Origin: Treponema sp.
GTDB taxonomy: Bacteria > Spirochaetota > Spirochaetia > Treponematales > Treponemataceae
Length of the DNA: 55,054 nucleotides
Direction: 5' to 3'
NCBI GenBank assembly: GCA_016288205.1
Contig: JAEEYO010000042.1
Location: 1 to 55,054, forward strand
Shown: piece after piece, positions 24,364 to 33,291 of the stretch
How the letters are laid out: each line of letters starts with the position of its first letter
How positions within the stretch are numbered: position 1 is the first letter of the stretch
Position numbers and translations under genes: made by a program
The notes under the pieces: generated by a model
The model's input: the letters and a program-made list of their open reading frames with translations, nothing else
The model's database searches: none
Told to the model about the DNA's origin: nothing

Positions 24364-26244
24364 ATGAAAAAGTCTACCAGATTTCTGATTTCAATAGCAT
24401 TTTTCCTCTGCTGTGCTTGGACGGCCCCTTCTCTGGAGCTTACGTTCAGACTGACGCCCGGAATAGGAATTCCCTTGAACAAGAATTACGAGACGGGATT
24501 TGGCGCGACTTTGCAGGCTGACGTGGATTTTTTTGGATTTATGACTGCCGGACTGGAGGGAATGTTCAACGTGCTTCCCATGGCCGGAGTTGATGATTCC
24601 GTTATGATGTACGGAGGCGGCCTCGGTCTGGGAGCATATTATTATCCCATTTCAAGGATGTATGTTGGCGGAGGTCTCGCTGGTGGTGTCTATCAGCTTT
24701 CCGCGGGTGGAGACGAGAGCAGCAAATCATATTCTGACATATACGCGAGGGCATATCTGGAGGCCGGATTCAGGTTCAGCCCGTATTTTGTGGTGAGCGC
24801 GAACGCAGGATTTACCTCCTACATGATCGTCAAGTCCGGGGATTTTTCAACGAACCAGATAAACGCGGGTATCGGCGTGAGATATACTGTGCCGATCGGA
24901 AAGGGTGCGTCCACCGGAATTTCTGTCACGTCAGATCAGTATGATTCGGTTTATCCTCTTTTCATGGACGCATACAAGTCAAGTCCTATCACTACGATTG
25001 TTCTCAAGAATGGCAATGGTGCGGAAATCACCAACGTGAAGCTTACCTTGAGCGCGGGAAAATATGGAACCAGCACGAAGGACTCCGGATCCGTGCATAA
25101 GGTGAAAAAATATTCCTCGGTTGAGGTTCCGATCTGCATGGACTTCAATTCTGAGATTCTGAAATTTACCGAGAGCGGAAAGATTCTTTGCGATCTTCAG
25201 GTTGAGTACGAGATGCTCGGAAAGAAGATGTACTCAAATCACAACGTCATTATTTCTGTCGCAAGCCGCAACGCATTCTCATGGGGAGACGCAGCGGCAC
25301 TCAGCAGTTTCATAGCCCCATCGACCCCGGAAATTTTGGAGGTGGCAAAGGCCATAGCAGGATCGGCAAGGGAAAGCTTCTACTCTGGAATGAGCCGCAA
25401 CCTTCAGCAGGCCGCCGCATTGATGGAGGGACTCCGGATGGGAGGAGTCATGTATTCGGGTGACAGGAACACACCTTATGTGGACTTCCATCTTTCCGAC
25501 GAGATTGACTACATACAGTATCCGGTTCAGACTCTGAACAACCTGAGCGGAGACTACGATGATCTTGGAATCCTGCTCATAACCTGTCTGAGGGCGACCG
25601 GAGTTCCTGCGTCATACATGACGGTGGATGATGATTTCATCGTGCTTGTTGCCACGGGCTCATCCGCGTCTGTTTCCGCAAATATGTTCGCTGATCCTGA
25701 TTCGCTTCTGGATGACGGTGAGAACGTTTACTTCGGACTTTCAATGGCCGAATGGTCAAAGGGATTTACCGCGAGCCGCATTGCTGGTGCGAAGAAAATA
25801 AAGGCGGTGATGAACGACGAGTATTCCGCCGTGGAATTCGTGAATGTTGACGAGGCAGGGGAAACTTATGCTGCTACGGTGTTCAGCGGAAACGGAACCT
25901 ACTTCGAGAATCCGTCATCGTCCAAAGTTATTTCGGCCATGAAAAAGGCGGTGGATGATTACATCAACAGCGATCTTTCCGTGGTTCTCGCAAGGGTGAA
26001 GAAAGAGGGCAACCATAACAAGATTGGTGTCGCTCTTGTGCGCATGGGTCGTTATGCTGATGCCAAGGCCGAGTTCCAGAAGGACGGAAGCACGAAGGCT
26101 CTGAACAATCTTGCGAACGTATATATGATAGAAAAGAATTATTCACAGGCGGCTGCGACTTACAAGAAAGTCCTTTCAAGGGAGCCGGAAAACTCCATTG
26201 CTCGGAAGGGACTTGAAAGCGCAAACTCTAAGCTTGGCATGTAG
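24364..26244 (+). CDS. Exported beta-barrel / inactive transglutaminase-like / TPR protein
   Basis: 626 aa. Signal peptide of ~25 residues, then a Gly/aromatic-rich beta-strand region like an outer-membrane barrel (25-190), a beta-sandwich linker (200-310), a transglutaminase-like domain (about 320-480) and C-terminal TPRs (about 560-626; ALNNLANVYMIEKNYSQAAA). Aligned with the next gene, the catalytic Cys is Tyr398 (GDYDDLG) and the His is Asp424 (VDDDFIV), so this copy should be catalytically dead. The second of two adjacent ATGs was chosen since GGAG lies five bases before it. It is probably a structural partner of its paralogue. Confidence 0.75.
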   Translation: MKKSTRFLISIAFFLCCAWTAPSLELTFRLTPGIGIPLNKNYETGFGATLQADVDFFGFMTAGLEGMFNVLPMAGVDDSVMMYGGGLGLGAYYYPISRMYVGGGLAGGVYQLSAGGDESSKSYSDIYARAYLEAGFRFSPYFVVSANAGFTSYMIVKSGDFSTNQINAGIGVRYTVPIGKGASTGISVTSDQYDSVYPLFMDAYKSSPITTIVLKNGNGAEITNVKLTLSAGKYGTSTKDSGSVHKVKKYSSVEVPICMDFNSEILKFTESGKILCDLQVEYEMLGKKMYSNHNVIISVASRNAFSWGDAAALSSFIAPSTPEILEVAKAIAGSARESFYSGMSRNLQQAAALMEGLRMGGVMYSGDRNTPYVDFHLSDEIDYIQYPVQTLNNLSGDYDDLGILLITCLRATGVPASYMTVDDDFIVLVATGSSASVSANMFADPDSLLDDGENVYFGLSMAEWSKGFTASRIAGAKKIKAVMNDEYSAVEFVNVDEAGETYAATVFSGNGTYFENPSSSKVISAMKKAVDDYINSDLSVVLARVKKEGNHNKIGVALVRMGRYADAKAEFQKDGSTKALNNLANVYMIEKNYSQAAATYKKVLSREPENSIARKGLESANSKLGM

Positions 26245-26254
26245 GAGGCTTATT

Positions 26255-27847
26255 ATGAAGCGCTTGCACCTGATTTTAATTCTCCTGCTGATTTCCATAC
26301 ACGCTTTCGCGACGGACGTGCAGTTCCGTTTTCTGCCTGGATTTCCGTTCCTGCTTGACACACAGCTCAAGTCTTATAATTGTACGGCGGTCTCATTTGA
26401 CGTTGTTCCGATCACTGTGCGCGAGAGGGATTCCGTCTTTTTTGGCGCGGGATTTTCTTTAATGCCGTTTACTGCGCCGGGAATTGAAAGTTTCTCCGCC
26501 TACGATTTCAACATCAGCGCGGGATATGAGTTCATGGTCAGCGACAGGTTCTCCGTGGATGTGGAGGCTCTTTTCGGGCTTTGGACATCCGGGGAAGTGA
26601 AGGGTACTGAGTCATCAAAAAAAATCGGCGGGTCATCAGGACTCTCATGGGGTGCCAGGGCATCGGCTTACTACAATCTTTTCCCGGAGCTTTCTCTTGG
26701 TGGATTCGCGGAGTTCAGGGATTTTCCCAACGGAAGCGGGTCTTTTTTGAAGAAGGTTTCGGTCGGTGCGGCCCTCAGATATAATTTCACTCGCGGTCTC
26801 TCCACGACTTCCGCAATTGACGTGGTTTCGTCGGATTTGAGCTCTGTGTTTACGGAGCCTCTTTTCCCTGTGTTCTACAGCCGCTACGAGGATCATCCCT
26901 TCGGCAGCATTACGTTCGTGAATGAGGAGAAGAATGACATTACTGATGTTACCGTCTCCGTTATGATCGAGCGTTATATGTCAAACCCGAGTGTCTGCGC
27001 TAAATTTGACAGGGTGAAAATGGGACAGGAATTTACGGCTGAGCTCACGGCGTTCCTTGACGAGGCGATTCTTTCCTCCCTTACACCGAACACCGTTTAT
27101 GCAGACATTACCGTGGAATACAAATCCCTCAGCAAAAAGCTTTCACGCACGGTGAGCGTTGATTTACAGACGTTGAGCCGTAACAACATGACGTGGGACG
27201 ATGACCGTCGTGCCGCTGCGTTTGTAAGTTCAAGGGATGGAAGCGCGAACTTCTTTGCGAATTATGTCCGTTCTGTGGTTGCTCCGGAGCTGCGTTCCAA
27301 TGTACCGGAGAACATTCAGCTTGCCGCCGCGATTTTCTCTGCGCTCAAAGTCTATGGAATCAACTATGTTCTTGATCCTGCCAGTTCCTTCACGGATATG
27401 CGAGGCTCTGCTCAGGTTGACTTCCTTCAGTTCCCTTATCAGACTCTGCTCTATCATGGAGGAGACTGCGACGACCTTTCAATTTTGAACTGCGCTCTGC
27501 TTGAGGTGCTTGGAATTGATGCGGCTTTCATAACCTGCCCGGGACACATCTTCATTGCGTTTGATTCCGGTGTGAGTGTGGAGAATGCGGCGTCCGTCGG
27601 CAGATGCATTGTGCAGGACGGCAAGGTCTGGATTCCGCTTGAGATAACGCTTTGTCAGGATACATTCGAGCTTGCAAGGGGATTCGGATACAGGGAGTGG
27701 GAGAAATATCCCGAGGAAAGGGTTCTCATTCCGCTCAGAAGTGCATGGGAGGAATACCGCACCGTGGGAATTGCGGACTCAAATCCGAAGCTGGACATGC
27801 CGAGCAAAGAGGCGATTCTCCGGGAATTCCGCGCCAACAGGCCTTAA
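26255..27847 (+). CDS. Exported beta-barrel / transglutaminase-like protein (dyad intact)
   Basis: 530-aa paralogue of the preceding gene without the TPR tail. Signal peptide MKRLHLILILLLISIHAFA, barrel-like N-terminus, beta-sandwich, then a transglutaminase-like domain with Cys405 (HGGDCDDLSIL) and His431 (CPGHIFIAF) in the right places for a cysteine protease/transglutaminase dyad. AGGAGG lies seven bases before the ATG; the gene starts 10 nt after its neighbour. Its stop overlaps, tail to tail, the stop of the minus-strand peptide-binding lipoprotein by 3 nt. Substrate unknown; it acts in the periplasm or outer membrane. Confidence 0.78.
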   Translation: MKRLHLILILLLISIHAFATDVQFRFLPGFPFLLDTQLKSYNCTAVSFDVVPITVRERDSVFFGAGFSLMPFTAPGIESFSAYDFNISAGYEFMVSDRFSVDVEALFGLWTSGEVKGTESSKKIGGSSGLSWGARASAYYNLFPELSLGGFAEFRDFPNGSGSFLKKVSVGAALRYNFTRGLSTTSAIDVVSSDLSSVFTEPLFPVFYSRYEDHPFGSITFVNEEKNDITDVTVSVMIERYMSNPSVCAKFDRVKMGQEFTAELTAFLDEAILSSLTPNTVYADITVEYKSLSKKLSRTVSVDLQTLSRNNMTWDDDRRAAAFVSSRDGSANFFANYVRSVVAPELRSNVPENIQLAAAIFSALKVYGINYVLDPASSFTDMRGSAQVDFLQFPYQTLLYHGGDCDDLSILNCALLEVLGIDAAFITCPGHIFIAFDSGVSVENAASVGRCIVQDGKVWIPLEITLCQDTFELARGFGYREWEKYPEERVLIPLRSAWEEYRTVGIADSNPKLDMPSKEAILREFRANRP

Positions 27848-30147
27848 TCAGCGTTTCTTGGGCTTGCGCTCATTTGTCCCTTGCAGAAAGCATTCCACTC
27901 AGCGTCGTCCATCGTGTATTGCATGAATCGTATGCCGCCGAATTCCACGACGGGATTTATGAAATGGTCGCTTCCTTCCTGGATGCGTTGTGAAATCATC
28001 CTGACGGAATTCAGTGTGCGGACCGGTATGACGCAATAGGATTCCAGCAGGGATTTTTCCACTTCCGCAAGAATCTTGTTTTTTACTTCGGGCGCTGCGT
28101 TGTGGTATGTGCCCAGGTTCAGCTCCTTGTTCCATCCTAAAAGCGACAGGGAGAGCCTTTCACCGCCAAGATTTATGTCCGCGTTTTTGCTTAGAGGATT
28201 GTAGCCGTATTCGTTTATGAGCGACGGAGTGCAGTACTGGCTCAGGATTCCGTATGGATTGAATGAGAGACTTGAGTTTTTGGTAATCGCCATATCCACG
28301 AGTCCCTTTTTGATGTTCGCGGAAAGATCCGGGTTTGCGACGAGCATGATTTTTATCCGACCAGCAAGTGCCGTACCCTCGCATGCTTTTTCGATGGAGT
28401 TCTGGATGAAGATCGCTGTCTTTTGATTCTGCTCCGTGTCTGATGCGGCGTGCATTTCAATTTCTATCCTGTCATCGGCTTGGATGTCTCCTGCTTTAAG
28501 CGCGTCCTCATAAGCCCTTACGAAGCATTCCCGGGCCTCCTGATAGTTGAACATTGTTTTGGAAGATGAATAAATCTCCATGTCAATTTTTTCCCTTACA
28601 TCAAGGGCTTCTTTTGTGTCAACGAACGGTTTTCCCGTCTCAGGCACACCGATATAATAGCGGCTTATCAGAGTGTATGCGGGCGATGAGTTGGGCGCGA
28701 TTTCATGCACGAATTCATCACGGTCAATGCACAGAGAGAGTCCACGGCGGAAATCGGTGTAGGAGAGCAGCCTTTTGTTCACCCCAGGATTTTCACGTCT
28801 TTTGAGGGAGGTTTTGTCGGAGTTCAGGGACAGCGTGTATGTGTAAGGCGACGGACTTTCCTCCTTGTATGCCCAGACCGGGTATTCGGACAAATCGGCA
28901 GATGAGACGGAAATTGCATCCAGCTTTCCCTGCGCGAAAAGATTGCGCTCCGTTGTATGGTCGCCCACAAACTGTATGTCGATTTTTGTCGTCTGGAACT
29001 GGCCGTCGTGTTTTCCGTCGCTCCATCCGTACCAGCGTGGGTTTCTTTCGAGTGTGATTGACTGTCCGGGCTTGAATGAGGCAATCTTGTAGGGGCCGTA
29101 GGAAATCATTCGCTCACTGGAAGTTCCGTAGCTGCTTCTGATGATTCCGCTGCTGTTGGTTTTGCATGCCTCGTAAAGCGGCTCGTGAATAAGCGGAATG
29201 TTCGTGCCGTGGACTGCCATGAAAGATGTTGTCGGGCGGGATAAAATGAGGGTGTATGTGTAATCGTCATCCTTGATGAATCCCACGCTTTCCCATGCCG
29301 TTTTTCCTTTCTCATTTTTTGAGAAACAGAATTCCTTGTACGCGTCAGGGTTTGTGTCGCCGAAGGATTTTGCAATCTTGAGCATGATGGGCTTCATGTT
29401 TTCCGTTAGCGGCGCATAGATTTTTTCATCCGTAAGCTCCCGGAGGGCTTCGTAGAGGTCTGTTCCGTCCTCATCAAAAAAATGCTCCGAATATGTCTTC
29501 CGGTATGTCTCAACGCTGTCTCCGAAAAAAGCGACCGGACGTGTGAGAGAAACGTACATCTCGTGTTCTGGAACGGACGCATAAATTTTCGTCTCAAGGT
29601 CGAAGATGTCGGTGTAGGTCTCGCTTCCCTGGAAATATGTCTTTGCGTTTGCGATTGGAAGTGTATCGTAAAAATCCGTGGCGTGGAAATTCTTCATGTC
29701 GGGGGAAAGATACTGCCTCAGAGAATATTCCACCGTATCCGCATTGATCGGCGTTCCGTCCTCCCAGCAGGCATCCCGTCTCATGCTGAATTTCCATGCG
29801 TATCCCTGTGTCGCTCCCTTGGGAATGGAGTAGGGTGATTTTCCGGCATACTCGGCCGTTACATCCGCAGGAAGCTCCGATGCCAGCTCACAGACGATGT
29901 TGTATCCGTCCTTGCTCTGGTTCATTGCGAGCGTGTACATGGAGGATGAGAGAAGGTCTATGATCGTGGACTCCGAGCTTGATGTGAAATCCGTGGGACT
30001 CAGGGTTGCCGGGGAGGAGAGGGTGGTGCGGTATGTGTATTCTCCGCTCCCTTCCTCAGGCACAAGATTTTCTTCCTTATTCTTGCAGGCACAGATTGAA
30101 ATCATCAGGGCAGCAGAGATTAGCGCACACAACACATTCCTTTTCAT
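27844..30147 (-). CDS. Oligopeptide-binding (OppA-type) ABC transporter lipoprotein
   Basis: 767-aa solute-binding protein of the SBP_bac_5 family, longer than usual (~540). Lipobox in MISICACKNK near residue 19, then the family's opening (RDACWEDGTPINADTVEYSL) and LNSDKTSLKRRENPGVNKRL in the later lobe. The frame begins at 30180, but ATG 30147 gives a proper lipoprotein signal and has GGAGGAG seven bases upstream. No permease or ATPase genes are nearby, so it would serve a chromosomal transporter. The insertion-rich length suggests an atypical ligand. It lies 48 bp downstream of iorA and is likely co-transcribed. Confidence 0.85.
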   Translation of the reverse strand: MKRNVLCALISAALMISICACKNKEENLVPEEGSGEYTYRTTLSSPATLSPTDFTSSSESTIIDLLSSSMYTLAMNQSKDGYNIVCELASELPADVTAEYAGKSPYSIPKGATQGYAWKFSMRRDACWEDGTPINADTVEYSLRQYLSPDMKNFHATDFYDTLPIANAKTYFQGSETYTDIFDLETKIYASVPEHEMYVSLTRPVAFFGDSVETYRKTYSEHFFDEDGTDLYEALRELTDEKIYAPLTENMKPIMLKIAKSFGDTNPDAYKEFCFSKNEKGKTAWESVGFIKDDDYTYTLILSRPTTSFMAVHGTNIPLIHEPLYEACKTNSSGIIRSSYGTSSERMISYGPYKIASFKPGQSITLERNPRWYGWSDGKHDGQFQTTKIDIQFVGDHTTERNLFAQGKLDAISVSSADLSEYPVWAYKEESPSPYTYTLSLNSDKTSLKRRENPGVNKRLLSYTDFRRGLSLCIDRDEFVHEIAPNSSPAYTLISRYYIGVPETGKPFVDTKEALDVREKIDMEIYSSSKTMFNYQEARECFVRAYEDALKAGDIQADDRIEIEMHAASDTEQNQKTAIFIQNSIEKACEGTALAGRIKIMLVANPDLSANIKKGLVDMAITKNSSLSFNPYGILSQYCTPSLINEYGYNPLSKNADINLGGERLSLSLLGWNKELNLGTYHNAAPEVKNKILAEVEKSLLESYCVIPVRTLNSVRMISQRIQEGSDHFINPVVEFGGIRFMQYTMDDAEWNAFCKGQMSASPRNAD

Positions 30148-30195
30148 GCAGATACTCCTCCGGGGTATATCGTCAGACATCTAATGGATGCTGCA

Positions 30196-31941
30196 TTATT
30201 TGAGGGCGTCGAAATGGCACATCTGTGAGCAGACTCCGCATCCAACGCAGAGAGTCACGTCTATCTTTGCCTTTCCGTCCTTCATCGCGATCGCAGGACA
30301 TCCGATTTTCATACAGGCCTTGCAAGACCGGCATTTGTCAGCGTCAACCTTGAGCGGGGGATTGTGCTTCACCTCTTTGAGCAGGGCACAGGGACGTCGG
30401 CTGATAATCAGGCTCGGCTCTTCCACAGAAAGCTCTTCCTTTACGGCTGTCTCACATTCGGCTATGTTGTACGGATCCACCACTCTCACACGGTTTATTC
30501 CCATCGCACGCGCAAGGGCTTCCAGATCAACTCGTCCGGCGGGATTTCCGTAGAGATTTTTTCCCGTGGTGGGATTCTGCTGGTGGCCTGTCATTCCCGT
30601 AATTGAGTTGTCCAGCACGATTACGGTGGACGCGGACTGATTGTATGCTATGGTGGCAAGTCCCGTCATTCCCGAGTGCATGAAAGTTGAGTCACCGATT
30701 ACCGCGACGGTCTTCTTCTCATTCTCACTTCCGGCGCTCTTGTTCCATCCGTGGATTCCGCTGAAAGACGCTCCCATGCAGAGAGTCACGTCCATTGCCG
30801 AGAGAGGAGCCACTGAGCCGAGTGTATAGCATCCGATGTCTCCGAAAACCGTCACCTTGAGCTTGCTGAGCGCGTAGAACATTCCACGGTGGGGGCATCC
30901 GGCGCACATGATCGGGGGTCGAACAGGAATCTCCGCGTCGATTTTCTTTCCCGGCACGACATTTTTTCCGAATGCGGCTGCAATCATGTTCTGGCTGAAT
31001 TCTCCGCAGATGGGGAAGAGGTCCTTTCCGTGTATTTCCGCGTCCAGTCCGAGGGTGCGGCAGAAGTTCTCAATGATGGGATCAAGCTCCTCAATCACGA
31101 TGATTTTCTTGAGTCCTTTTGCGAAATCCCGGATCAGTTTTGCGGGCAGGGGATTCACCATTCCGAGCTTCAGTATGTTCACGCTCTCGCCAAGGACTTC
31201 CTTCGCGTACTGATAGCTTGTGGATGAGGTTATAATTCCCACGTCGGAGAGTTCGGCATCATCGGCGGCTTTTTCTATACGGTTGATTCCGCTGGTCAGG
31301 GACCATTCCTCGATGTCCTTCATTCTCTGCTCGACAAAGGGATGTCTCCGGATTGCGTTTGCCGGTGCCATGACGTATTTCTGCACGTTTTTCTCGTATT
31401 TCTTGTGCTCTGGGGTCTGGCGCTCGTCAGTCTCAACTATGCTCTGGCTGTGGGCAACACGGGTACACATTTTGTATAGTACCGGGGTGTCAAACTTTTC
31501 GCTGAGCTCAAATGCGATGGATGCGAATTTCCTTGCTTCCTCGGAGTCGCTCGGCTCAACCATCGGAATCTTTGAGGCTATGGCATGGTGACGGCTGTCC
31601 TGCTCGTTCTGTGACGAATGCATTCCCGGATCGTCCGCCACACCGACTATGAGGCCCGCATTCACTCCTGTATAGCTTGCCGTGTAAAGGGGGTCCGCAG
31701 CCACGTTCAGACCCACATGCTTCATGCCGCAGAATGACCTTCGGCCCGCAAGACTTGCTCCGAACGCACTTTCCAAGGCCACTTTCTCATTCGGGGCCCA
31801 CTCGCAATAAATCTCCTTAAATCTTGCAGCCTCTTCCGTAATCTCCGTGCTTGGCGTTCCCGGATAACTGGACACAAATTCACATCCGGCCTCAAAAAGT
31901 CCTCGTGCAGCCGCTGCATTACCCAGCATAAGTTGCTTCAT
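30196..31941 (-). CDS. iorA: Indolepyruvate:ferredoxin oxidoreductase, alpha subunit
   Basis: 581-aa TPP- and Fe-S-dependent subunit that oxidises aryl pyruvates (from Trp, Phe, Tyr) to aryl-acetyl-CoA with reduction of ferredoxin. The N-terminal pyrimidine domain starts MKQLMLGNAAAARGLFEAG, with SYPGTPSTEITE. The TPP domain has GDIGCYTLG and GDSTFMHSGMTG with VLDNSITGMTGHQQNP. Two 4Fe-4S clusters lie at the C-terminus (CRSCKACMKIGCP, CVGCGVCSQMC). Start chosen at 31941 (AGGAG seven bases upstream), not 31968. Its beta subunit is on the same replicon, 14 kb away, under a separate promoter. Confidence 0.95.
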   Translation of the reverse strand: MKQLMLGNAAAARGLFEAGCEFVSSYPGTPSTEITEEAARFKEIYCEWAPNEKVALESAFGASLAGRRSFCGMKHVGLNVAADPLYTASYTGVNAGLIVGVADDPGMHSSQNEQDSRHHAIASKIPMVEPSDSEEARKFASIAFELSEKFDTPVLYKMCTRVAHSQSIVETDERQTPEHKKYEKNVQKYVMAPANAIRRHPFVEQRMKDIEEWSLTSGINRIEKAADDAELSDVGIITSSTSYQYAKEVLGESVNILKLGMVNPLPAKLIRDFAKGLKKIIVIEELDPIIENFCRTLGLDAEIHGKDLFPICGEFSQNMIAAAFGKNVVPGKKIDAEIPVRPPIMCAGCPHRGMFYALSKLKVTVFGDIGCYTLGSVAPLSAMDVTLCMGASFSGIHGWNKSAGSENEKKTVAVIGDSTFMHSGMTGLATIAYNQSASTVIVLDNSITGMTGHQQNPTTGKNLYGNPAGRVDLEALARAMGINRVRVVDPYNIAECETAVKEELSVEEPSLIISRRPCALLKEVKHNPPLKVDADKCRSCKACMKIGCPAIAMKDGKAKIDVTLCVGCGVCSQMCHFDALK

Positions 31942-31997
31942 AATTTCTCCTATTAAAACCCGCTCCAAGGCGGTACAGTGATTTTCTTCGTTGATTG

Positions 31998-32026
31998 ATT
32001 ATACAATGCTATTGAAAAAATGTAAA
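31998..32026 (-). promoter_or_regulatory. iorA promoter
   Basis: TTTACA at 32026-32021, 17-bp spacer, TATAAT at 32003-31998, giving a leader of about 50 nt. Confidence 0.8.
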
Positions 32027-32080
32027 GGAACCCTTTGCCATGCCGGAAGACTCAGTGGCTGGCTTGGAGATAATGGAAAA

Positions 32081-32205
32081 TATAATTCAAGAAAAGGGGA
32101 GGGATGCCGATAATATAAGTGTCGGGTGTACAATTTATCCCCTCCCACCCATTTGCACCCGACTGCCTGATGGGCATTGGCCGGCGCGAGCCGGCCTCTT
32201 TTTTT
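32081..32205 (+). ncRNA. Candidate structured small RNA ending in an intrinsic terminator
   Basis: Plus-strand unit between two minus-strand genes. A TATAAT (32081-32086) has only a weak -35. It is followed by GGGAGGG (32097-32103) that pairs with CCCTCCC (32140-32146), and GTCGGGTG (32121-32128) that pairs with CACCCGAC (32156-32163). The order is interleaved, so both stems together would form an H-type pseudoknot. CCCAT (32148-32152) / ATGGG (32170-32174) is an alternative pairing. The unit ends in a strong terminator hairpin. No known RNA family recognised. Competing folds and no homologues to compare. Confidence 0.4.
32179..32205 (+). terminator. Intrinsic terminator on the plus strand
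   Basis: GGCCGGC-gcga-GCCGGCC (perfect 7-bp stem) then TC and a T-run. The T-run includes the complement of the DHH gene's stop codon. No plus-strand gene precedes it, so it either ends the candidate RNA or blocks antisense transcription into the DHH gene. Confidence 0.8.
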
Positions 32206-33130
32206 ATGCGTTGGCGAGGGATTTCAGCTCGGCGAGCATCTTCGGAAGATCCGTTCCCATGTTTTCGTTGGTGAACTGGCATGTTCCGACCTTTTCGTGT
32301 CCTCCACCGCCGTATTTGAGCATGAGGCTTCCCACGTTCACTTTGCTGGTACGATTCAGGATGCTGTATCCGACCGCCGCAGAGCAGCCCTGTCCGCCTT
32401 TTCCGCTCACAATCCATGCAGAGATGTTCTGTTCCGGGTACATGCTGTAAATCATGAAGCGGTTTCCAGTGTAGATTGGGTCCACGCCTCGGAGATCTGA
32501 CACGATGAGATTTCCGTCAACAGATGTATGGGCTTTTACCATCTCCTTGAATTTCTCCGTCTGCTCGTTGTAAACCTCAATGCGTTCCTTGACGTCGGAC
32601 ATGGCAAGGATTTCCTCGGTGGATTTGTCACGGCAGGCGACCATCAGCTTTTCCATGAGCGCATAGTTCGGCACGGTAAATTCCCTCCAGCGTCCGAGTC
32701 CGGTGCGGGGATCCATCAAAAATCCCACGAGAATCCATCCCTTGGGGTTCTGAATCTCGTCAATCGTGAGGTTTCCGGAGTCCACCTTGTCAACCGCGGT
32801 CATAATGTCATCAAAATTCGGGAATTTCTCCTTTCCGCCGTAGTATTCGTAGATGATTCTCGCACATGACGGCGTAATCCGGCTCTCTCCCTTATATTTT
32901 CCCTCAAGCTGATTGCGCTCAAACTCGCTCGAATGGTGGTCGAACCAAAGTCCGCATCCCTCCACGAAAGGCACGTTCGCAAGGCAGTCATTGCTGTCTA
33001 TGGGAACAAGCCCGTCCTGCAAATCCTTTGGATGCGCGAATTTCCAATGGTCAATTATACCGGCCTCAAGCAGCAGAGCTCCACAAGCCAGTCCGTCAAA
33101 ATCTGAGCGGGTAACAAGTCTCATAGCCAT
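32204..33130 (-). CDS. DHH-family phosphoesterase
   Basis: 308-aa protein of the DHH/DHHA1 superfamily (exopolyphosphatase, nanoRNase and c-di-NMP phosphodiesterase relatives). TRSDFDGLACGALL at 8-21 (DxDG metal site), LWFDHHSSEF at 61-70 (DHH motif), and a DHHA1 GGGGHEKVGTC motif near 273. The Mn-binding residues appear intact. Which phosphoester it cuts cannot be read from sequence. Given the GGDEF and cyclase genes on this replicon, a role on cyclic or linear dinucleotides is possible, but polyphosphate is equally open. Start ATG with AAGAGG 9 bases upstream. Confidence 0.85.
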   Translation of the reverse strand: MAMRLVTRSDFDGLACGALLLEAGIIDHWKFAHPKDLQDGLVPIDSNDCLANVPFVEGCGLWFDHHSSEFERNQLEGKYKGESRITPSCARIIYEYYGGKEKFPNFDDIMTAVDKVDSGNLTIDEIQNPKGWILVGFLMDPRTGLGRWREFTVPNYALMEKLMVACRDKSTEEILAMSDVKERIEVYNEQTEKFKEMVKAHTSVDGNLIVSDLRGVDPIYTGNRFMIYSMYPEQNISAWIVSGKGGQGCSAAVGYSILNRTSKVNVGSLMLKYGGGGHEKVGTCQFTNENMGTDLPKMLAELKSLANA

Positions 33131-33170
33131 ATCTCATACCTCTTTATAATTTGTTTTGTTTGTTTAAAAC

Positions 33171-33176
33171 ATTATA
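33171..33176 (-). promoter_or_regulatory. -10 box of the DHH gene
   Basis: TATAAT on the minus strand, about 40 bp before the start. The -35 (TATCTT at 17 bp) is weak. Confidence 0.5.
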
Positions 33177-33246
33177 ACAGACAAAATGCGAAAAAGATAG
33201 TAAAAAATTTGATTTTCAGAAAAAATCTTGCTCCGGGACCTCAAGA

Positions 33247-33275
33247 TTGATTTTTCATGCGTTCTGCTATATACT
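33247..33275 (+). promoter_or_regulatory. sbcDC promoter
   Basis: TTGATT (33247-33252), 17-bp spacer, TATACT (33270-33275), 16 bp upstream of the sbcD ATG with GAGG in between. Confidence 0.75.
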
Positions 33276-33291
33276 TCTACTGAGGAAAAAA

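Noticed and set aside
32040..32450. 136-aa plus-strand frame over the DHH gene end
   Set aside because: Shadow of the DHH gene and interrupted by the terminator hairpin.
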